A stretch of DNA of 64,000 nt from contig NZ_AP019749.1 in NCBI RefSeq assembly GCF_006740045.1, forward strand, positions 3,367,001 through 3,431,000. The letters run 5' to 3'. A program made the translations under genes and the position numbers. This DNA is from Comamonas terrigena NBRC 13299. GTDB taxonomy: Bacteria > Pseudomonadota > Gammaproteobacteria > Burkholderiales > Burkholderiaceae_C. The notes below the pieces were generated by a model. The model saw nothing but the letters and a program-made list of their open reading frames with translations. It made no database searches and was not told the DNA's origin. Shown in pieces: positions 37,995-46,896 of the stretch (the stretch's first letter is position 1; each line of letters begins with the position of its first letter).

Positions 37995-38872
37995 TTCATT
38001 TTCCCCAGGTCCAGATTCAGGGCCTTGGCGGTGGTGCGCACTACGTCATAGGCCTGGTCGTTGGTGGACGAGAAACCGTTCAGCTCGCCCCGGTCGCCCC
38101 AGGGCAGGCCTTTGATCTCGGCCATGGCGGCGGCCACTTTCTGCTTGGTGGCGGCGTCCAGGTTCTTGCGCCAGGCCATGGGCGATTCGGGGATGGCCTG
38201 CGAGCGCCACACCACCTGGAAGTCTTCGGCCTTGACCAGGCCCTTGGTGACGGCGTTGGAGAAGATGGGATCGGCCACGGCCGCGGCATCGACCTTGCCA
38301 TTGGCCACGGCCATGATGCTGGCGTCGTGCGAGCCCGAGAAGATCACGCGGGAGAAGTACTTGTCGGTATCGACGCCCTCGCCTTTCAGGCCGGCCTTGG
38401 GGAACAGGTGGCCGGATGCGGAGCTGGGGTCCACAAAGGCAAAGGTCTTGCCCTGCAGCTGGGGCACGCTGGTCAGGCCCTTGTCCTTCTTGGTGATGAT
38501 GATGCTGTGGTACGAGCTTTGGCCGGTCTTCTTGGTCACCGGAATCGCAAAGGCTTCGGCGTTTGCCATCTGGCTGGCCAGCACATAGGAGAACGGGCCG
38601 AAGTAGGCCACATCGATCTTGCCGGAGCGCATGGCTTCGATCACGCCGTTGTAGTCATTGGCCACAAAGGGTTTGACCTTCATGCCCGTCTTGGCGGCCA
38701 GCTGGTCCATCACCTGCTGGCTGGCGCGCATCATGGCCAGCGCGTCTTCGGAAGGGATCAGGCCCACACGCAGTTCGGTGGACTGGGCCATGGCGCTGCC
38801 GCCCATGCCGGCGGCGGCCAGGGCCAGGGTTGCGGTGGCGCATTGCAGCCAGGCTTTACGGGTCATCAACAT
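37991..38872 (-). CDS. phnD: Phosphonate ABC transporter binding protein PhnD
   Basis: The 293-residue periplasmic protein has a signal peptide ending MGGSAMAQ and the PhnD blocks LRVGLIPSEDALAMMRASQQV, NDYNGVIEAMRSGKIDVAYFGPFSYVLA and FVDPSSASGHLFPKAGL. These bind alkylphosphonates or 2-aminoethylphosphonate. ATG 38872 is chosen over 38890 because AAAGGA lies 8 nt upstream. It is the first gene of the phosphonate operon and is divergent from the LysR gene. Confidence 0.93.
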   Translation of the reverse strand: MLMTRKAWLQCATATLALAAAGMGGSAMAQSTELRVGLIPSEDALAMMRASQQVMDQLAAKTGMKVKPFVANDYNGVIEAMRSGKIDVAYFGPFSYVLASQMANAEAFAIPVTKKTGQSSYHSIIITKKDKGLTSVPQLQGKTFAFVDPSSASGHLFPKAGLKGEGVDTDKYFSRVIFSGSHDASIMAVANGKVDAAAVADPIFSNAVTKGLVKAEDFQVVWRSQAIPESPMAWRKNLDAATKQKVAAAMAEIKGLPWGDRGELNGFSSTNDQAYDVVRTTAKALNLDLGKMK

Positions 38873-38943
38873 GGGGGGAATCCTTTGCATCTCAGCATTC
38901 GCACTTGCGGGATGCCGTGCGATGGATGGAATGCTAGGGACGA

Positions 38944-38960
38944 CATATGACTGTCATGTG
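38944..38960. promoter_or_regulatory. Palindrome between phnD and the LysR gene
   Basis: The core ATGAC-T-GTCAT is a perfect palindrome, extended as CAtATGACTGTCATgTG. It lies in the 173-nt divergent spacer, about 72 nt upstream of phnD and 86 nt upstream of the LysR gene. This is where a LysR-type regulator would bind to control both directions. Confidence 0.6.
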
Positions 38961-39045
38961 AAGGTTTCAGAATCGGTTTGCACAGTTTCCATAGGTCACA
39001 CCTTGAGATGATTCTTCTCCCCTGCTGCCGCCGGAGTGCGGCCCC

Positions 39046-39897
39046 ATGAGCAACGCCCGCTACCGCACTTTTGTGGCCGTGGCCCACCACGGCAGCCTGA
39101 GCGCCGCCGCACGCGCGCTGGGCGTGAGCCAGCCCACGGTCTCCACCCAGATTGCCGCGCTGGAGCGGCAAAGCCAGGTGGAGCTGTTCCACCGCCAGGG
39201 CTACCGCATGGCGCTGACCACGGCCGGCAGCAAGCTGCTGTCGCTGGCGCAGCGCCTGCTGGCGCTGGAGTCGGAAGCCGCGTTCTTTCTGCGCGATTCA
39301 GGCAAGCTGCACCAGGGTGAGCTGAAGCTGGGCGCGGTTGGCCCTTTCCATGTGATCGAGATGGTGGCGGCCTACCGCGCGCGCTACCCCGGCATGCAGC
39401 TGTCGATCCGCATGGGCAATTCACAGCAGGTGCTGCACGACCTGGCGCACTACAGCACCGATGTGGCGGTGCTGGCCGGTCTGTACGAACGCCCCGAGCT
39501 GCTGGCGCGCGAATATGCGCGCCACGCCATCATTCTGTTTGCCCATGTGGACCACCCGCTGGCGCGGCACGACGAGGTGGACATCACCGCCCTGCACGGC
39601 CAGCCGCTGCTGCTGCGCGAACCCGGCTCCACCACCCGTGCGGCCATGGAGCAGGCCTTGCGCGCCGCCGGGGTGCAGCCCCGGCTGGGCCTGGAAATCG
39701 GCAGCCGCGAAGCCATCCGCGAGGCGGTGGCGCGCGGCCTGGGCATTGGCGCGGTGTCGGAGGCGGAGTTCATTCCCGATACGCGCTTCACGCCCATCCG
39801 CATTGCGGGCGCCCCGGCCTGTACCACCACCTATCTGTACTGCATGCAGGAGCGCAGCGACAGCGTGCTGGTACGGTCGTTCTGGGATGCGGTGTAA
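39046..39897 (+). CDS. LysR-family regulator, probable activator of the phosphonate operon
   Basis: The 283-residue protein has an N-terminal LysR winged helix-turn-helix (GSLSAAARALGVSQPTVSTQIAALERQ, about residues 16-42) and a C-terminal ligand-binding domain. The divergent position next to phnD, with a palindrome between, indicates control of the phnD-C-E-ADH-phnX operon. In other bacteria LysR proteins respond to 2-aminoethylphosphonate or phosphonoacetaldehyde; the ligand here is unknown. Confidence 0.9.
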   Translation: MSNARYRTFVAVAHHGSLSAAARALGVSQPTVSTQIAALERQSQVELFHRQGYRMALTTAGSKLLSLAQRLLALESEAAFFLRDSGKLHQGELKLGAVGPFHVIEMVAAYRARYPGMQLSIRMGNSQQVLHDLAHYSTDVAVLAGLYERPELLAREYARHAIILFAHVDHPLARHDEVDITALHGQPLLLREPGSTTRAAMEQALRAAGVQPRLGLEIGSREAIREAVARGLGIGAVSEAEFIPDTRFTPIRIAGAPACTTTYLYCMQERSDSVLVRSFWDAV

Positions 39898-40027
39898 GCC
39901 GTGGGCCGGCTGCGGCGCCCAGGGTGCGCATGGTGTGCGTGGTGTTCGTGGTGCGGGTGAGGCCAGCCGTGCGCTGCGTACGGTATGCCGCGTACAACGC
40001 GACGTAGACGTCTGACGTGCCGCGCAT

Positions 40028-41734
40028 TCAATCGGTGAACGAGGGGAGCTGGGTGCCCAGCTGGGGCAACTGGGGCGCCTGCCAGCGGTAGTCCGCATGC
40101 AGCACGTTGTGCTGCACCTGCTGGCCATGCCACTGCACCCCCAGCAGGTCCGCCAGCGTCCAGGCCGCCCAGTCCGCACGGAATGGCCGCTGGGCCCAGT
40201 CCGTCGGCATGGGCGCCGCCGCGTGTGACTGCCAGACGATGGCCGGGATGCGGTAGCCCGCCGCCGTGCCGGGGCTGTGGCCCACATGGTTGCCCACATG
40301 GCCGACTTCCTGTCCATGGTCGGACAGGTACATCCAGCCCGTATAGGCCTGTGGCCGGTCCGCTTCGCGCGACAGGCGCAGCAGCTCGGACACCACCGAG
40401 TCGTGGTAGAGCACGGCCGCGTCGTAGTTCTGGCGCAGCTCCCGCACCCAGACCGGGCGGCCCTGCCGGGCCATGGCCGCATCGACCGCGTCATCGGCAG
40501 CATCAAAGGGGTTGTGCCCTTTGGGAAAGCGCAGGCTGTAGTGCGGGTGCGCGCCCTGCATGTGGACCACGATGAACTTGCGCTGATCCGGCGCCTGCAG
40601 GGCGGTGTGGAATTCGTCCAGCATCTCGCCGTCCAGCGACATGCTGGAGCGCCCGGGTTCGCGGTTGATCATCTGCAGCACATCGGCGTGGCGGGCATGC
40701 TGCTGTTCGATGGCGACATCGTCGTGGTTGCTGATCCACCAGACCTTGTAGCCGGCCACCCGCGCCAGGGCCAGCAGGTGCTGGGCGTCGTCGGCCTCGG
40801 GCATGCCGAAGGAAAACAGGTTGCCGATTGCGGGCAAGGTGGCGGCATCCACCGACCAGGCGTTGCGCAGCACCTGCATCTGCGCGCCCAGCTGCCGCTG
40901 GTGCTGCTGCAGGCCGGGCGTGGTCTTGCGCCCATAGCCGTAGAGCGAGAAATTGTCGCGGTTGATGCTGTCCGTCAGCACCAGCACCACCGTGGAAGGC
41001 CCTTCACGCAGCACCACGGGCGCAGCGGCCTGAGCGCGCTCCAGCGCCTGGTTGCGCACCGCGTCCAGGTTGGCCCAGCCCTTGCGCAGTTTCTCCGTGC
41101 TTTCCACCCAGTGGGGCCAGAACAGCACCGGGTGCAGGCGGCGCCACGGCTTGTTGGCATAGGCCGCTGCTGACAACAGCAGCAGGATGCCGATCAGCAC
41201 CAGCACCGCGCAGTCCATCAGCGAGCGCTTTCGGCCCGGGCCGGGCGCAGGCACCGCCTCCAGCCTGCCGGACACCTGCCAGATCCAGGCGGCCACGGCC
41301 GCCAGCACCAGGCCGAACAGCGCCAAGCCACGCCAGGACTGGGCCGCGTATTCCAGGCTTTCGCGCAGATTGGTATTGGCCATGGCACTGAGCACCAGCG
41401 TGGAATCCGGTGCGGCCTGGTAGCTGCTGAGCAGGTAGGTGCGTGCCGCGCCATCCAGCACGAACACCAGGATGCCCAAGGTGACCAGCCAACGCCGGAC
41501 CATGATGCCCACAGGTGTGCGCAAGGGCATGCGCAACCACAGCAGCAGGGGCAGCAGCAAGGTCAGCAGCTGCGCGACACGCCGCCCCTCATAGCCCAGC
41601 ACGATGAAACACAGACCGGGTGCGCCCAGTGCGGCCACGGTCAGCCAGCGTGCACGCCAACCAGAGCGGGGGGCGGCAGGGGGTGCAGCAGGGGGTGTGG
41701 TGCGGGATTCAGCGTCGGGGGATAGATCGGCCAT
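40028..41734 (-). CDS. Membrane phosphoethanolamine-transferase-like sulfatase-family protein
   Basis: The 568-residue protein has about five N-terminal membrane segments (to residue about 195) and a periplasmic alkaline-phosphatase-fold domain. The motif TDSINRDNFSLYGYGRKTTP corresponds to the GES-x-R-x-x-x-x-S-L-x-GY-x-R-x-T-x-P signature of EptA/CptA-type enzymes. MQGAHPHYSLRFP, MYLSDHGQEVG and GHSPGTAAGYRIPAIVW follow. These transfer phosphoethanolamine to lipid A or core sugars. The usual GES is replaced by TDS, and the nucleophile Thr is probably in SVDAATLPAIGNLFSF. The exact acceptor is unknown. Confidence 0.85.
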   Translation of the reverse strand: MADLSPDAESRTTPPAAPPAAPRSGWRARWLTVAALGAPGLCFIVLGYEGRRVAQLLTLLLPLLLWLRMPLRTPVGIMVRRWLVTLGILVFVLDGAARTYLLSSYQAAPDSTLVLSAMANTNLRESLEYAAQSWRGLALFGLVLAAVAAWIWQVSGRLEAVPAPGPGRKRSLMDCAVLVLIGILLLLSAAAYANKPWRRLHPVLFWPHWVESTEKLRKGWANLDAVRNQALERAQAAAPVVLREGPSTVVLVLTDSINRDNFSLYGYGRKTTPGLQQHQRQLGAQMQVLRNAWSVDAATLPAIGNLFSFGMPEADDAQHLLALARVAGYKVWWISNHDDVAIEQQHARHADVLQMINREPGRSSMSLDGEMLDEFHTALQAPDQRKFIVVHMQGAHPHYSLRFPKGHNPFDAADDAVDAAMARQGRPVWVRELRQNYDAAVLYHDSVVSELLRLSREADRPQAYTGWMYLSDHGQEVGHVGNHVGHSPGTAAGYRIPAIVWQSHAAAPMPTDWAQRPFRADWAAWTLADLLGVQWHGQQVQHNVLHADYRWQAPQLPQLGTQLPSFTD

Positions 41735-41887
41735 CTCAGCGAAGAACTGCTTGGAGGTGCTTGGACCTGCCCGGAATTACCTGCGGTGCACCGCTGCAGG
41801 TACCGTTATCGACAAGTACCGCTACAGCGTGCGTGGGCAGGAGGCAGGCGTTGCGTGGGGAACGCGGCGCCCGCTGCCAGGCCAAGA

Positions 41888-42165
41888 TGCCTGTGCAGAA
41901 ACCGGAGCCCCCATGGGATTCGCGCGCGTTGCTATGTTTTTTTTGTCTATTTTGTTCGCTGTGCGAATACGCCGACTGGCATCCTAGCGGCGGGCGCCGC
42001 CGTGCAGCGGTTTCACCTGCTTTTTGTACGGTCATCCACACCCCAAACAGGCTTTGCTGGCCGCCCAGCAGGTTGGGGGGACAGCTAGGCACGCACACCT
42101 CGGGCAGGTTGGCCTGACGAACCGGGTTGCACCGTCCAGCCCCGGCGAATGGCCCAGTCATCGGT
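41888..42165 (-). pseudogene. Decayed 3' remnant of a second radical SAM gene copy
   Basis: From about 41888 to 42078 the DNA matches the region at and beyond the 3' end of the intact radical SAM gene (53452-53640) at roughly 85% identity in the same orientation, including the last codons (LLGGQQSLF). It then jumps to sequence matching 54347-54437 of that gene (GACAGCT-GGC…CACCTCGGGCAG…GTCCAGCCC), where the minus-strand frame reads QANLPEV. About 0.7 kb between these parts is missing. It marks the left border of the IclR-Bug cluster. Confidence 0.8.
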
Positions 42166-42251
42166 TGCCCAATCGCCTGAGAACTGCTCGGTCAATTCAT
42201 CGAAGCACTACCCGCGGTTTTCGTGCGCGAAACACCAGGCGTGGGCATGTA

Positions 42252-43052
42252 TCAAGGGTGCCAATGGCTTGCTCTGACTGCAGGCGCCGTCGCACCGGTA
42301 TGGCCTGCCAATGCATAAGAGAGCTGATTGGCGGCAGCAATGACTGTGGGGGCCATCTCTTCCAACCTTTGCTGTGGCAAACGGGAGGCTGGACCAGACA
42401 CGCACACCGAACCGAGAAGGCGCCAGTGCTTTCCAAAAACAGGAGCTGAAATGGTTGCAACTCCTTGCTCGCGCTCCCCGATGGACCAGTGAAAGCCCCG
42501 CTGGCGGATTTCTTCATACAGCGCGCCAGGCTCCCCCGAGAACGCCAGGATCACGCGCCCTGGCGAGCCCCGGTCCAGAGGCAGGCCTTCACCCATGCGC
42601 GCGTGGTGCCGCAGCGCCTGAGGTCCTTCGACACGCACGAGGCAGGTTCTCACGCTTCCTTCTCTGACATAGAACGCAGCGCTCTCTCCGCTGGCGGATG
42701 TCAATGCACGCAACGCCGGCTCCAGCACGTTCTGCACATCAAAGCCCGCTTGGTACCGTGCACCGAGCCAGCCCGCCGCAGGGCCAAGACGCCAATCCCC
42801 ATCCTCGCGTTGGACCAGATAGCCAGACAGGGCCAGCGTGCGCGCGATGCGCAGCACCGTGGTTTTGTGCAACTGGCAGCGGCGACTCAGTTCGGCCAAC
42901 GGCAGATGCGACTCTCCCAAAGCAAAGGCATCCAGCACCTGCATCGCTCGCACGACGGCCGTCACGCTGCCGGTGGATGGTTCCGCGACGATTTGGCTTG
43001 CCGAGACATCGCTCGACGGTGAGCTTGCGTGGCTGGCGGATGGGTTGCTCAT
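42252..43052 (-). CDS. IclR-family transcriptional regulator
   Basis: The 266-residue protein has a winged helix-turn-helix (about residues 28-90: AMQVLDAFALGESHLPLAELSRRCQLHKTTVLRIARTL) and a C-terminal GAF-like effector domain ending PTVIAAANQLSYAL. It is divergent from the first Bug gene, with an IclR-type palindrome between. It is therefore the likely local regulator of the cluster at 43.2-52.9 kb. The effector may be one of the organic acids processed by that cluster. Confidence 0.92.
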   Translation of the reverse strand: MSNPSASHASSPSSDVSASQIVAEPSTGSVTAVVRAMQVLDAFALGESHLPLAELSRRCQLHKTTVLRIARTLALSGYLVQREDGDWRLGPAAGWLGARYQAGFDVQNVLEPALRALTSASGESAAFYVREGSVRTCLVRVEGPQALRHHARMGEGLPLDRGSPGRVILAFSGEPGALYEEIRQRGFHWSIGEREQGVATISAPVFGKHWRLLGSVCVSGPASRLPQQRLEEMAPTVIAAANQLSYALAGHTGATAPAVRASHWHP

Positions 43053-43062
43053 GGTGCAATCT

Positions 43063-43079
43063 GTTTCGTTGTACGAAAC
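43063..43079. promoter_or_regulatory. IclR-type operator palindrome
   Basis: GTTTCG (43063-43068) and CGAAAC (43074-43079) are perfect arms around TTGTA, 11 nt upstream of the iclR-type start. Placement fits autorepression and control of the divergent Bug-amidohydrolase operon. Confidence 0.75.
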
Positions 43080-43171
43080 TCCATTGTACCCGTTGAAACT
43101 TTTTTTTAGAGTCAGGCACCCCTCGGCGCATGACCAAGTGGGAGCACAAATAAACGATACGGAGACAACGT

Positions 43172-44170
43172 ATGACCATCACGACACGAGCCATTTCCAT
43201 GTCTGCGCGCCTTTGCACGTGGATGTTCGGCGCTTCCGTACTGGCTGTTGCCGCGGTGAGCGCACACGCCCAGGCCGGCTACCCCACCAAGCCCATTCGC
43301 CTGATCGTGCCGTTTCCTCCCGGCGGAGGCACGGACATGATTGCCCGTTCCGTGGCCCAAAAAGTCACGGAAAAGACCAGCTGGAATATCGTTGTCGATA
43401 ACCGGCCCGGAGCAGGCGGGAATCTGGGGGTGGATGCCGCGGCAAAGTCCTCGCCAGACGGATACACCCTGGTCATGGGACAGACCAGCAACCTGGCGAT
43501 CAATCCGGCGTTGTATAAAAAGCTGCCCTACGATCCGCTGAAGGATCTGGCCCCTGTGGCACTGGTGTCGTCTTCACCCATCCTGATGGTCAGCGGCAAA
43601 TCCTTCACGTCGATGGCCGAAGTGCTGAAGGCCGCCAAAGCAAAGCCCGACATGATTACCGTGGGCTATGCGGGCAACGGCACCGTGGCCCATCTGGCAG
43701 TGACACAGATCGAACAGGCCAGCGGGGTCAAGCTGCGCCACATCCCCTACAAGGGCATTGCACAGGCGATCACCGATTTGTCTGGCGGACAGATTGATCT
43801 TTTTGTGGGCTCCATTCCATCGCTGATCGGCCAGGTGCGCAACGAAAAACTGCACCCTCTGCTGGTCACGTCCAAGCAGCGTTCCGGCCAATTGCCCGCG
43901 ACACCGACCATGGCGGAAGCCAGCGGCAAGAACTTTGAAGCGATCACCTGGTTCGGCATCCTGGCGCCAGCGGGAACACCGGATGCCATTGTGCAGAAGC
44001 TGAACACCGCTATCAATTCGGCACTGGCTGAAGCAGATGTCGCGGAGAAATTGCGCTCAGAGGGCGGTGATGTCCTTGGAGGGAGCAGCAAAGACTTCCG
44101 CCTGCTGCTGCAGTCGGAAGTTCCTCGTTGGGCCAAGGTGGTCAAGGACTCTGGAGCCAGCCTGAACTGA
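43172..44170 (+). CDS. Bug-family TTT receptor (cluster copy 1)
   Basis: The 332-residue protein has a signal peptide (VSAHAQ) and Bug blocks YPTKPIRLIVPFPPGGGTDMIAR, DGYTLVMGQTSNLAINPALY and HIPYKGIAQAITDLSGGQIDLF. It should bind a carboxylate in the periplasm. It is the first gene of the IclR-controlled cluster; the leader ATACGGAGACAAC recurs before the next Bug gene at 45132. No TctA/TctB membrane component is in the window, so a partner elsewhere or a sensing role is needed. Confidence 0.9.
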   Translation: MTITTRAISMSARLCTWMFGASVLAVAAVSAHAQAGYPTKPIRLIVPFPPGGGTDMIARSVAQKVTEKTSWNIVVDNRPGAGGNLGVDAAAKSSPDGYTLVMGQTSNLAINPALYKKLPYDPLKDLAPVALVSSSPILMVSGKSFTSMAEVLKAAKAKPDMITVGYAGNGTVAHLAVTQIEQASGVKLRHIPYKGIAQAITDLSGGQIDLFVGSIPSLIGQVRNEKLHPLLVTSKQRSGQLPATPTMAEASGKNFEAITWFGILAPAGTPDAIVQKLNTAINSALAEADVAEKLRSEGGDVLGGSSKDFRLLLQSEVPRWAKVVKDSGASLN

Positions 44171-44206
44171 CGCTGCATTGCGTTCTCCCCTCCAGTGGAT
44201 ACCACC

Positions 44207-45112
44207 ATGCATCGCGACAGCCTTGCTGCGCCCGTGCGCTTCTCAACGGGCATCGCGCGCCCCAGAACGCCGCTCCCGGCGGGGGCCTGTGACTGCCATG
44301 TACATGTCTACGACAGCAGCTTTCCGGCAGCCGCGGGGGCCAGGCTGCTGCCGCCCGATGCCTCGGTACATGACTACCGCGCTTTGCAAAAGCGCATTGG
44401 CACCACGCGCACCGTGCTGGTCACACCGTCCACCTACGGCACCGACAACCGCTGCATGCTGGAAGCACTGGCCTCCCTGGGTTCCGATGCCCGGGGCGTG
44501 GCCGTGATCGACGGCAGCGAGAGCGATGCCGAACTACAGCGCCTGCACGCCGTCGGTGTGCGCGGCGTGCGGTTGAACCTGTCACTCGGCGTGTCAGGTT
44601 CGGTGGACTTGTTGCGACCGCTGGCGCACCGCATCGCCCCGCTGGGCTGGCACCTGCAGTTGCTGATGGCGCCGGACATGCTGGCCATGCAGGGGGAAGT
44701 GTTGCGCCATCTACCGGTACCCGTGGTGTTTGACCATTTCGGGCGCATCGCACCCGCGCTGGCGGGCCGGCACCCCGCCCATGCCCTGCTGCTCGATTTG
44801 CTGCAGGCCGACCGGGCGTGGATCAAGTTGTCCGGAGGCTACATCGTGAGCGAACACCACGCCATGGACGACCCCGCGCTGGATGCGCTGGCCGCAGGCT
44901 ACCTGTGCGCCGCACCACAGCGCGTGCTATGGGGCAGCGACTGGCCCCACGCCACCGCCTCGTCCGGCATGCAGCCCATGCCGGACGACGCTCGGCAGAT
45001 CGACCGCCTGGCCGACTGGGCGCACCAGAACGGGGGACCCTCCGCGCTGCAGCGCGTGCTGGTGGACAACCCGGCGGCGCTGTACGGCTTCGCACCCCTT
45101 GCCTCTTCATAA
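44207..45112 (+). CDS. Amidohydrolase 2 family lactonase (pyrone-dicarboxylate/galactarolactone type), copy 1
   Basis: The 301-residue TIM-barrel protein has metal-site residues in ACDCHVHVYD (His31, His33), conserved PSTYGTDNRCMLEAL, a late His in FDHFGR, and the Asp in WGSDWPH. This pattern fits COG3618 enzymes such as LigI (2-pyrone-4,6-dicarboxylate hydrolase) and D-galactarolactone isomerase. The start could be ATG 44207 (GGA upstream) or GTG 44195. A paralogue at 50985 shares the same motifs. The exact lactone is unknown. Confidence 0.87.
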   Translation: MHRDSLAAPVRFSTGIARPRTPLPAGACDCHVHVYDSSFPAAAGARLLPPDASVHDYRALQKRIGTTRTVLVTPSTYGTDNRCMLEALASLGSDARGVAVIDGSESDAELQRLHAVGVRGVRLNLSLGVSGSVDLLRPLAHRIAPLGWHLQLLMAPDMLAMQGEVLRHLPVPVVFDHFGRIAPALAGRHPAHALLLDLLQADRAWIKLSGGYIVSEHHAMDDPALDALAAGYLCAAPQRVLWGSDWPHATASSGMQPMPDDARQIDRLADWAHQNGGPSALQRVLVDNPAALYGFAPLASS

Positions 45113-45131
45113 CAACCATACGGAGACAACC

Positions 45132-46148
45132 ATGAACGCATCGACAGCCATCTCTTCTTCACCGGGTCGCACACGCCGCGCACTGATCGCCGCCGCAGGC
45201 GCTGCGCTGCTGGGACCGCTGTGTGTGGCGCCCCTGCAGGCGCAAGGCGACTGGCCCGCCGGCAAGGTCATCACCTGGGTGGTGCCGTACCCGCCGGGCG
45301 GCAGCACCGACGTGCTGGGTCGCAACGTGGCGCAGCGCATTGGCGCGTCACTGGGAACGAACGTCATCGTGGACAACAAGGCCGGCGCCACCGGCACCAT
45401 CGGTGCGGCCTTCGTCGCCAAGGTGCAGCCGGACGGCTACACGCTGCTGGGCACCTCCATCGGCCCGCAGGCGATCGCACCGCACCTGATGAAGCTGTCC
45501 TATGACCATATCGCCGCGTTCGAGCCGGTGGCCATCATCGGCACCATTCCACACATGCTGGTGGTCGGCGCACACCAACCGTTCAAGACCGTGTCCGACC
45601 TCGTGGCCGCAGCCAAGGCGCAGCCTGGCAAGCTGGCCTTCGCCTCGGGCGGTAACGGCACCATCCTGCAGATGCAGGGTGAGCTGCTTCAGCAGCAAAC
45701 GGGCGCGCGCTTCATCCATGTCCCCTACAAGGGCGACACGCCGGCGCTGCAGGACACGCTGGCCGAGCAGGTGCAGTTCATGTTCGCCCCCGTTGCCGCA
45801 GCGCTGCCGCACGTGCAGTCGGGCAAGTTGCGCGCGCTGGCCGTCACCTCGGCCCAACGCCTGAAGGCGCTGCCGGAGGTGCCCACCATGGGCGAAGTTG
45901 GAATGCGCGACTTTGTGGTGGAGCAGTGGCAGGCCGTGTTCGCGCCAGCCAGGACGCCTGCAGCCGTCGTACAGCGGCTGAACAAGGACATCAACCAGGC
46001 GCTGAAAGACCCCGCACTCATTGCACTGGCAGACCGCCTCGGTGTGACGCTGGTGGGCGGCACTTCCAAACAGCTCGGCGACCTGCAGAAGGCCGACTCG
46101 GCCAAGTGGGCCAAGGTCATCAAGGACGGAAACATCAAGGCCGAGTGA
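45132..46148 (+). CDS. Bug-family TTT receptor (cluster copy 2), possible Tat signal
   Basis: The 338-residue protein begins with a signal that contains GRTRRALIAAAGAALLG, a possible twin-arginine motif, and ends APLQAQ. Bug blocks are KVITWVVPYPPGGSTDVLGRN, DGYTLLGTSIGPQAIAPHL and HVPYKGDTPALQDTLAEQVQFMF. The leader repeats the ATACGGAGACAAC of the first copy. It follows the first amidohydrolase by 19 nt. Confidence 0.9.
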   Translation: MNASTAISSSPGRTRRALIAAAGAALLGPLCVAPLQAQGDWPAGKVITWVVPYPPGGSTDVLGRNVAQRIGASLGTNVIVDNKAGATGTIGAAFVAKVQPDGYTLLGTSIGPQAIAPHLMKLSYDHIAAFEPVAIIGTIPHMLVVGAHQPFKTVSDLVAAAKAQPGKLAFASGGNGTILQMQGELLQQQTGARFIHVPYKGDTPALQDTLAEQVQFMFAPVAAALPHVQSGKLRALAVTSAQRLKALPEVPTMGEVGMRDFVVEQWQAVFAPARTPAAVVQRLNKDINQALKDPALIALADRLGVTLVGGTSKQLGDLQKADSAKWAKVIKDGNIKAE

Positions 46149-46209
46149 GGCCCATGTTGTTGCCATTGACCGTACTGCATCTTTCCCCCAACCCTATTGG
46201 AACCACACC

Positions 46210-46896
46210 ATGAGCCAACTTCCCGAAATGATCCGTGACATCGAGCGCGTCAGCGCCGATGTGGTCGCCAAGGCCGGCACCTTCCAGGCCGCCATCCTGG
46301 CCGACGTGGCCGGCCGCCGCGGTACCATGCACGCCCGCATTGCCCCCGTGCACCAGGACATGAAACTGGCCGGCCCCGCATTCACCGTCGAAGTGCGTCC
46401 CGGCGACAACCTCATGATCCACGCCGCCATCGCGCTGGCCAAGCCCGGCGATGTGCTGGTGATCGACGGCAAGGGAGACCAGACCGCGGCACTGATGGGC
46501 ACACTGATGCTCAGCGCCTGCAAGAAGATCGGCCTGGCCGGTGTGATCGTGGACGGTGCCATCCGCGACAAGCTGGAGATCCTGGACCTGGGCTTTCCCG
46601 TATTCAGCGCCGGCTTCAACCCTGCCGGCCCCACCAAGTTTGTGCCTGGTCGCATCAACCATCCCATCTCCGCCGGTGGAACCATGGTGAACCCGGGTGA
46701 CCTGGTGGTGGGCGATGCCGATGGTGTGGTCGTGATCGAACGCGCCAAGGCACCTGCCATGCTGGCCCTGGCCGACAAGAAAGTGGCCGACGAGGCCGCG
46801 CGCATCGAGGCCATCGCTCGCGGTGACACAGCCTCCAAATGGCTGCCTGCCGCGCTGCACGCCGCCGGCGTGCTCAAGGAAGGAGAATCGCTGTGA
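46210..46896 (+). CDS. RraA-fold aldolase/decarboxylase family protein
   Basis: The 228-residue protein has the RraA/LigK pattern: a conserved core PGDVLVIDGKGDQTAALMG and GVIVDGAIRDKLEI with the Arg-Asp pair, and NPGDLVVGDADGVVVIE. This fold includes 4-carboxy-4-hydroxy-2-oxoadipate aldolase and related lyases, and also the RNase E inhibitor. Its neighbours (a lactonase of the LigI type and a hydroxyacid dehydrogenase) favour an aldolase role. The stop overlaps the GTG of the next gene. Confidence 0.87.
   Translation: MSQLPEMIRDIERVSADVVAKAGTFQAAILADVAGRRGTMHARIAPVHQDMKLAGPAFTVEVRPGDNLMIHAAIALAKPGDVLVIDGKGDQTAALMGTLMLSACKKIGLAGVIVDGAIRDKLEILDLGFPVFSAGFNPAGPTKFVPGRINHPISAGGTMVNPGDLVVGDADGVVVIERAKAPAMLALADKKVADEAARIEAIARGDTASKWLPAALHAAGVLKEGESL

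Noticed and set aside
41887..42161. Minus-strand frame that could be a short gene with LLGGQQSLF
   Set aside because: The similarity to the radical SAM gene is broken by a large deletion and frame changes, so it is a remnant and not a functional gene.
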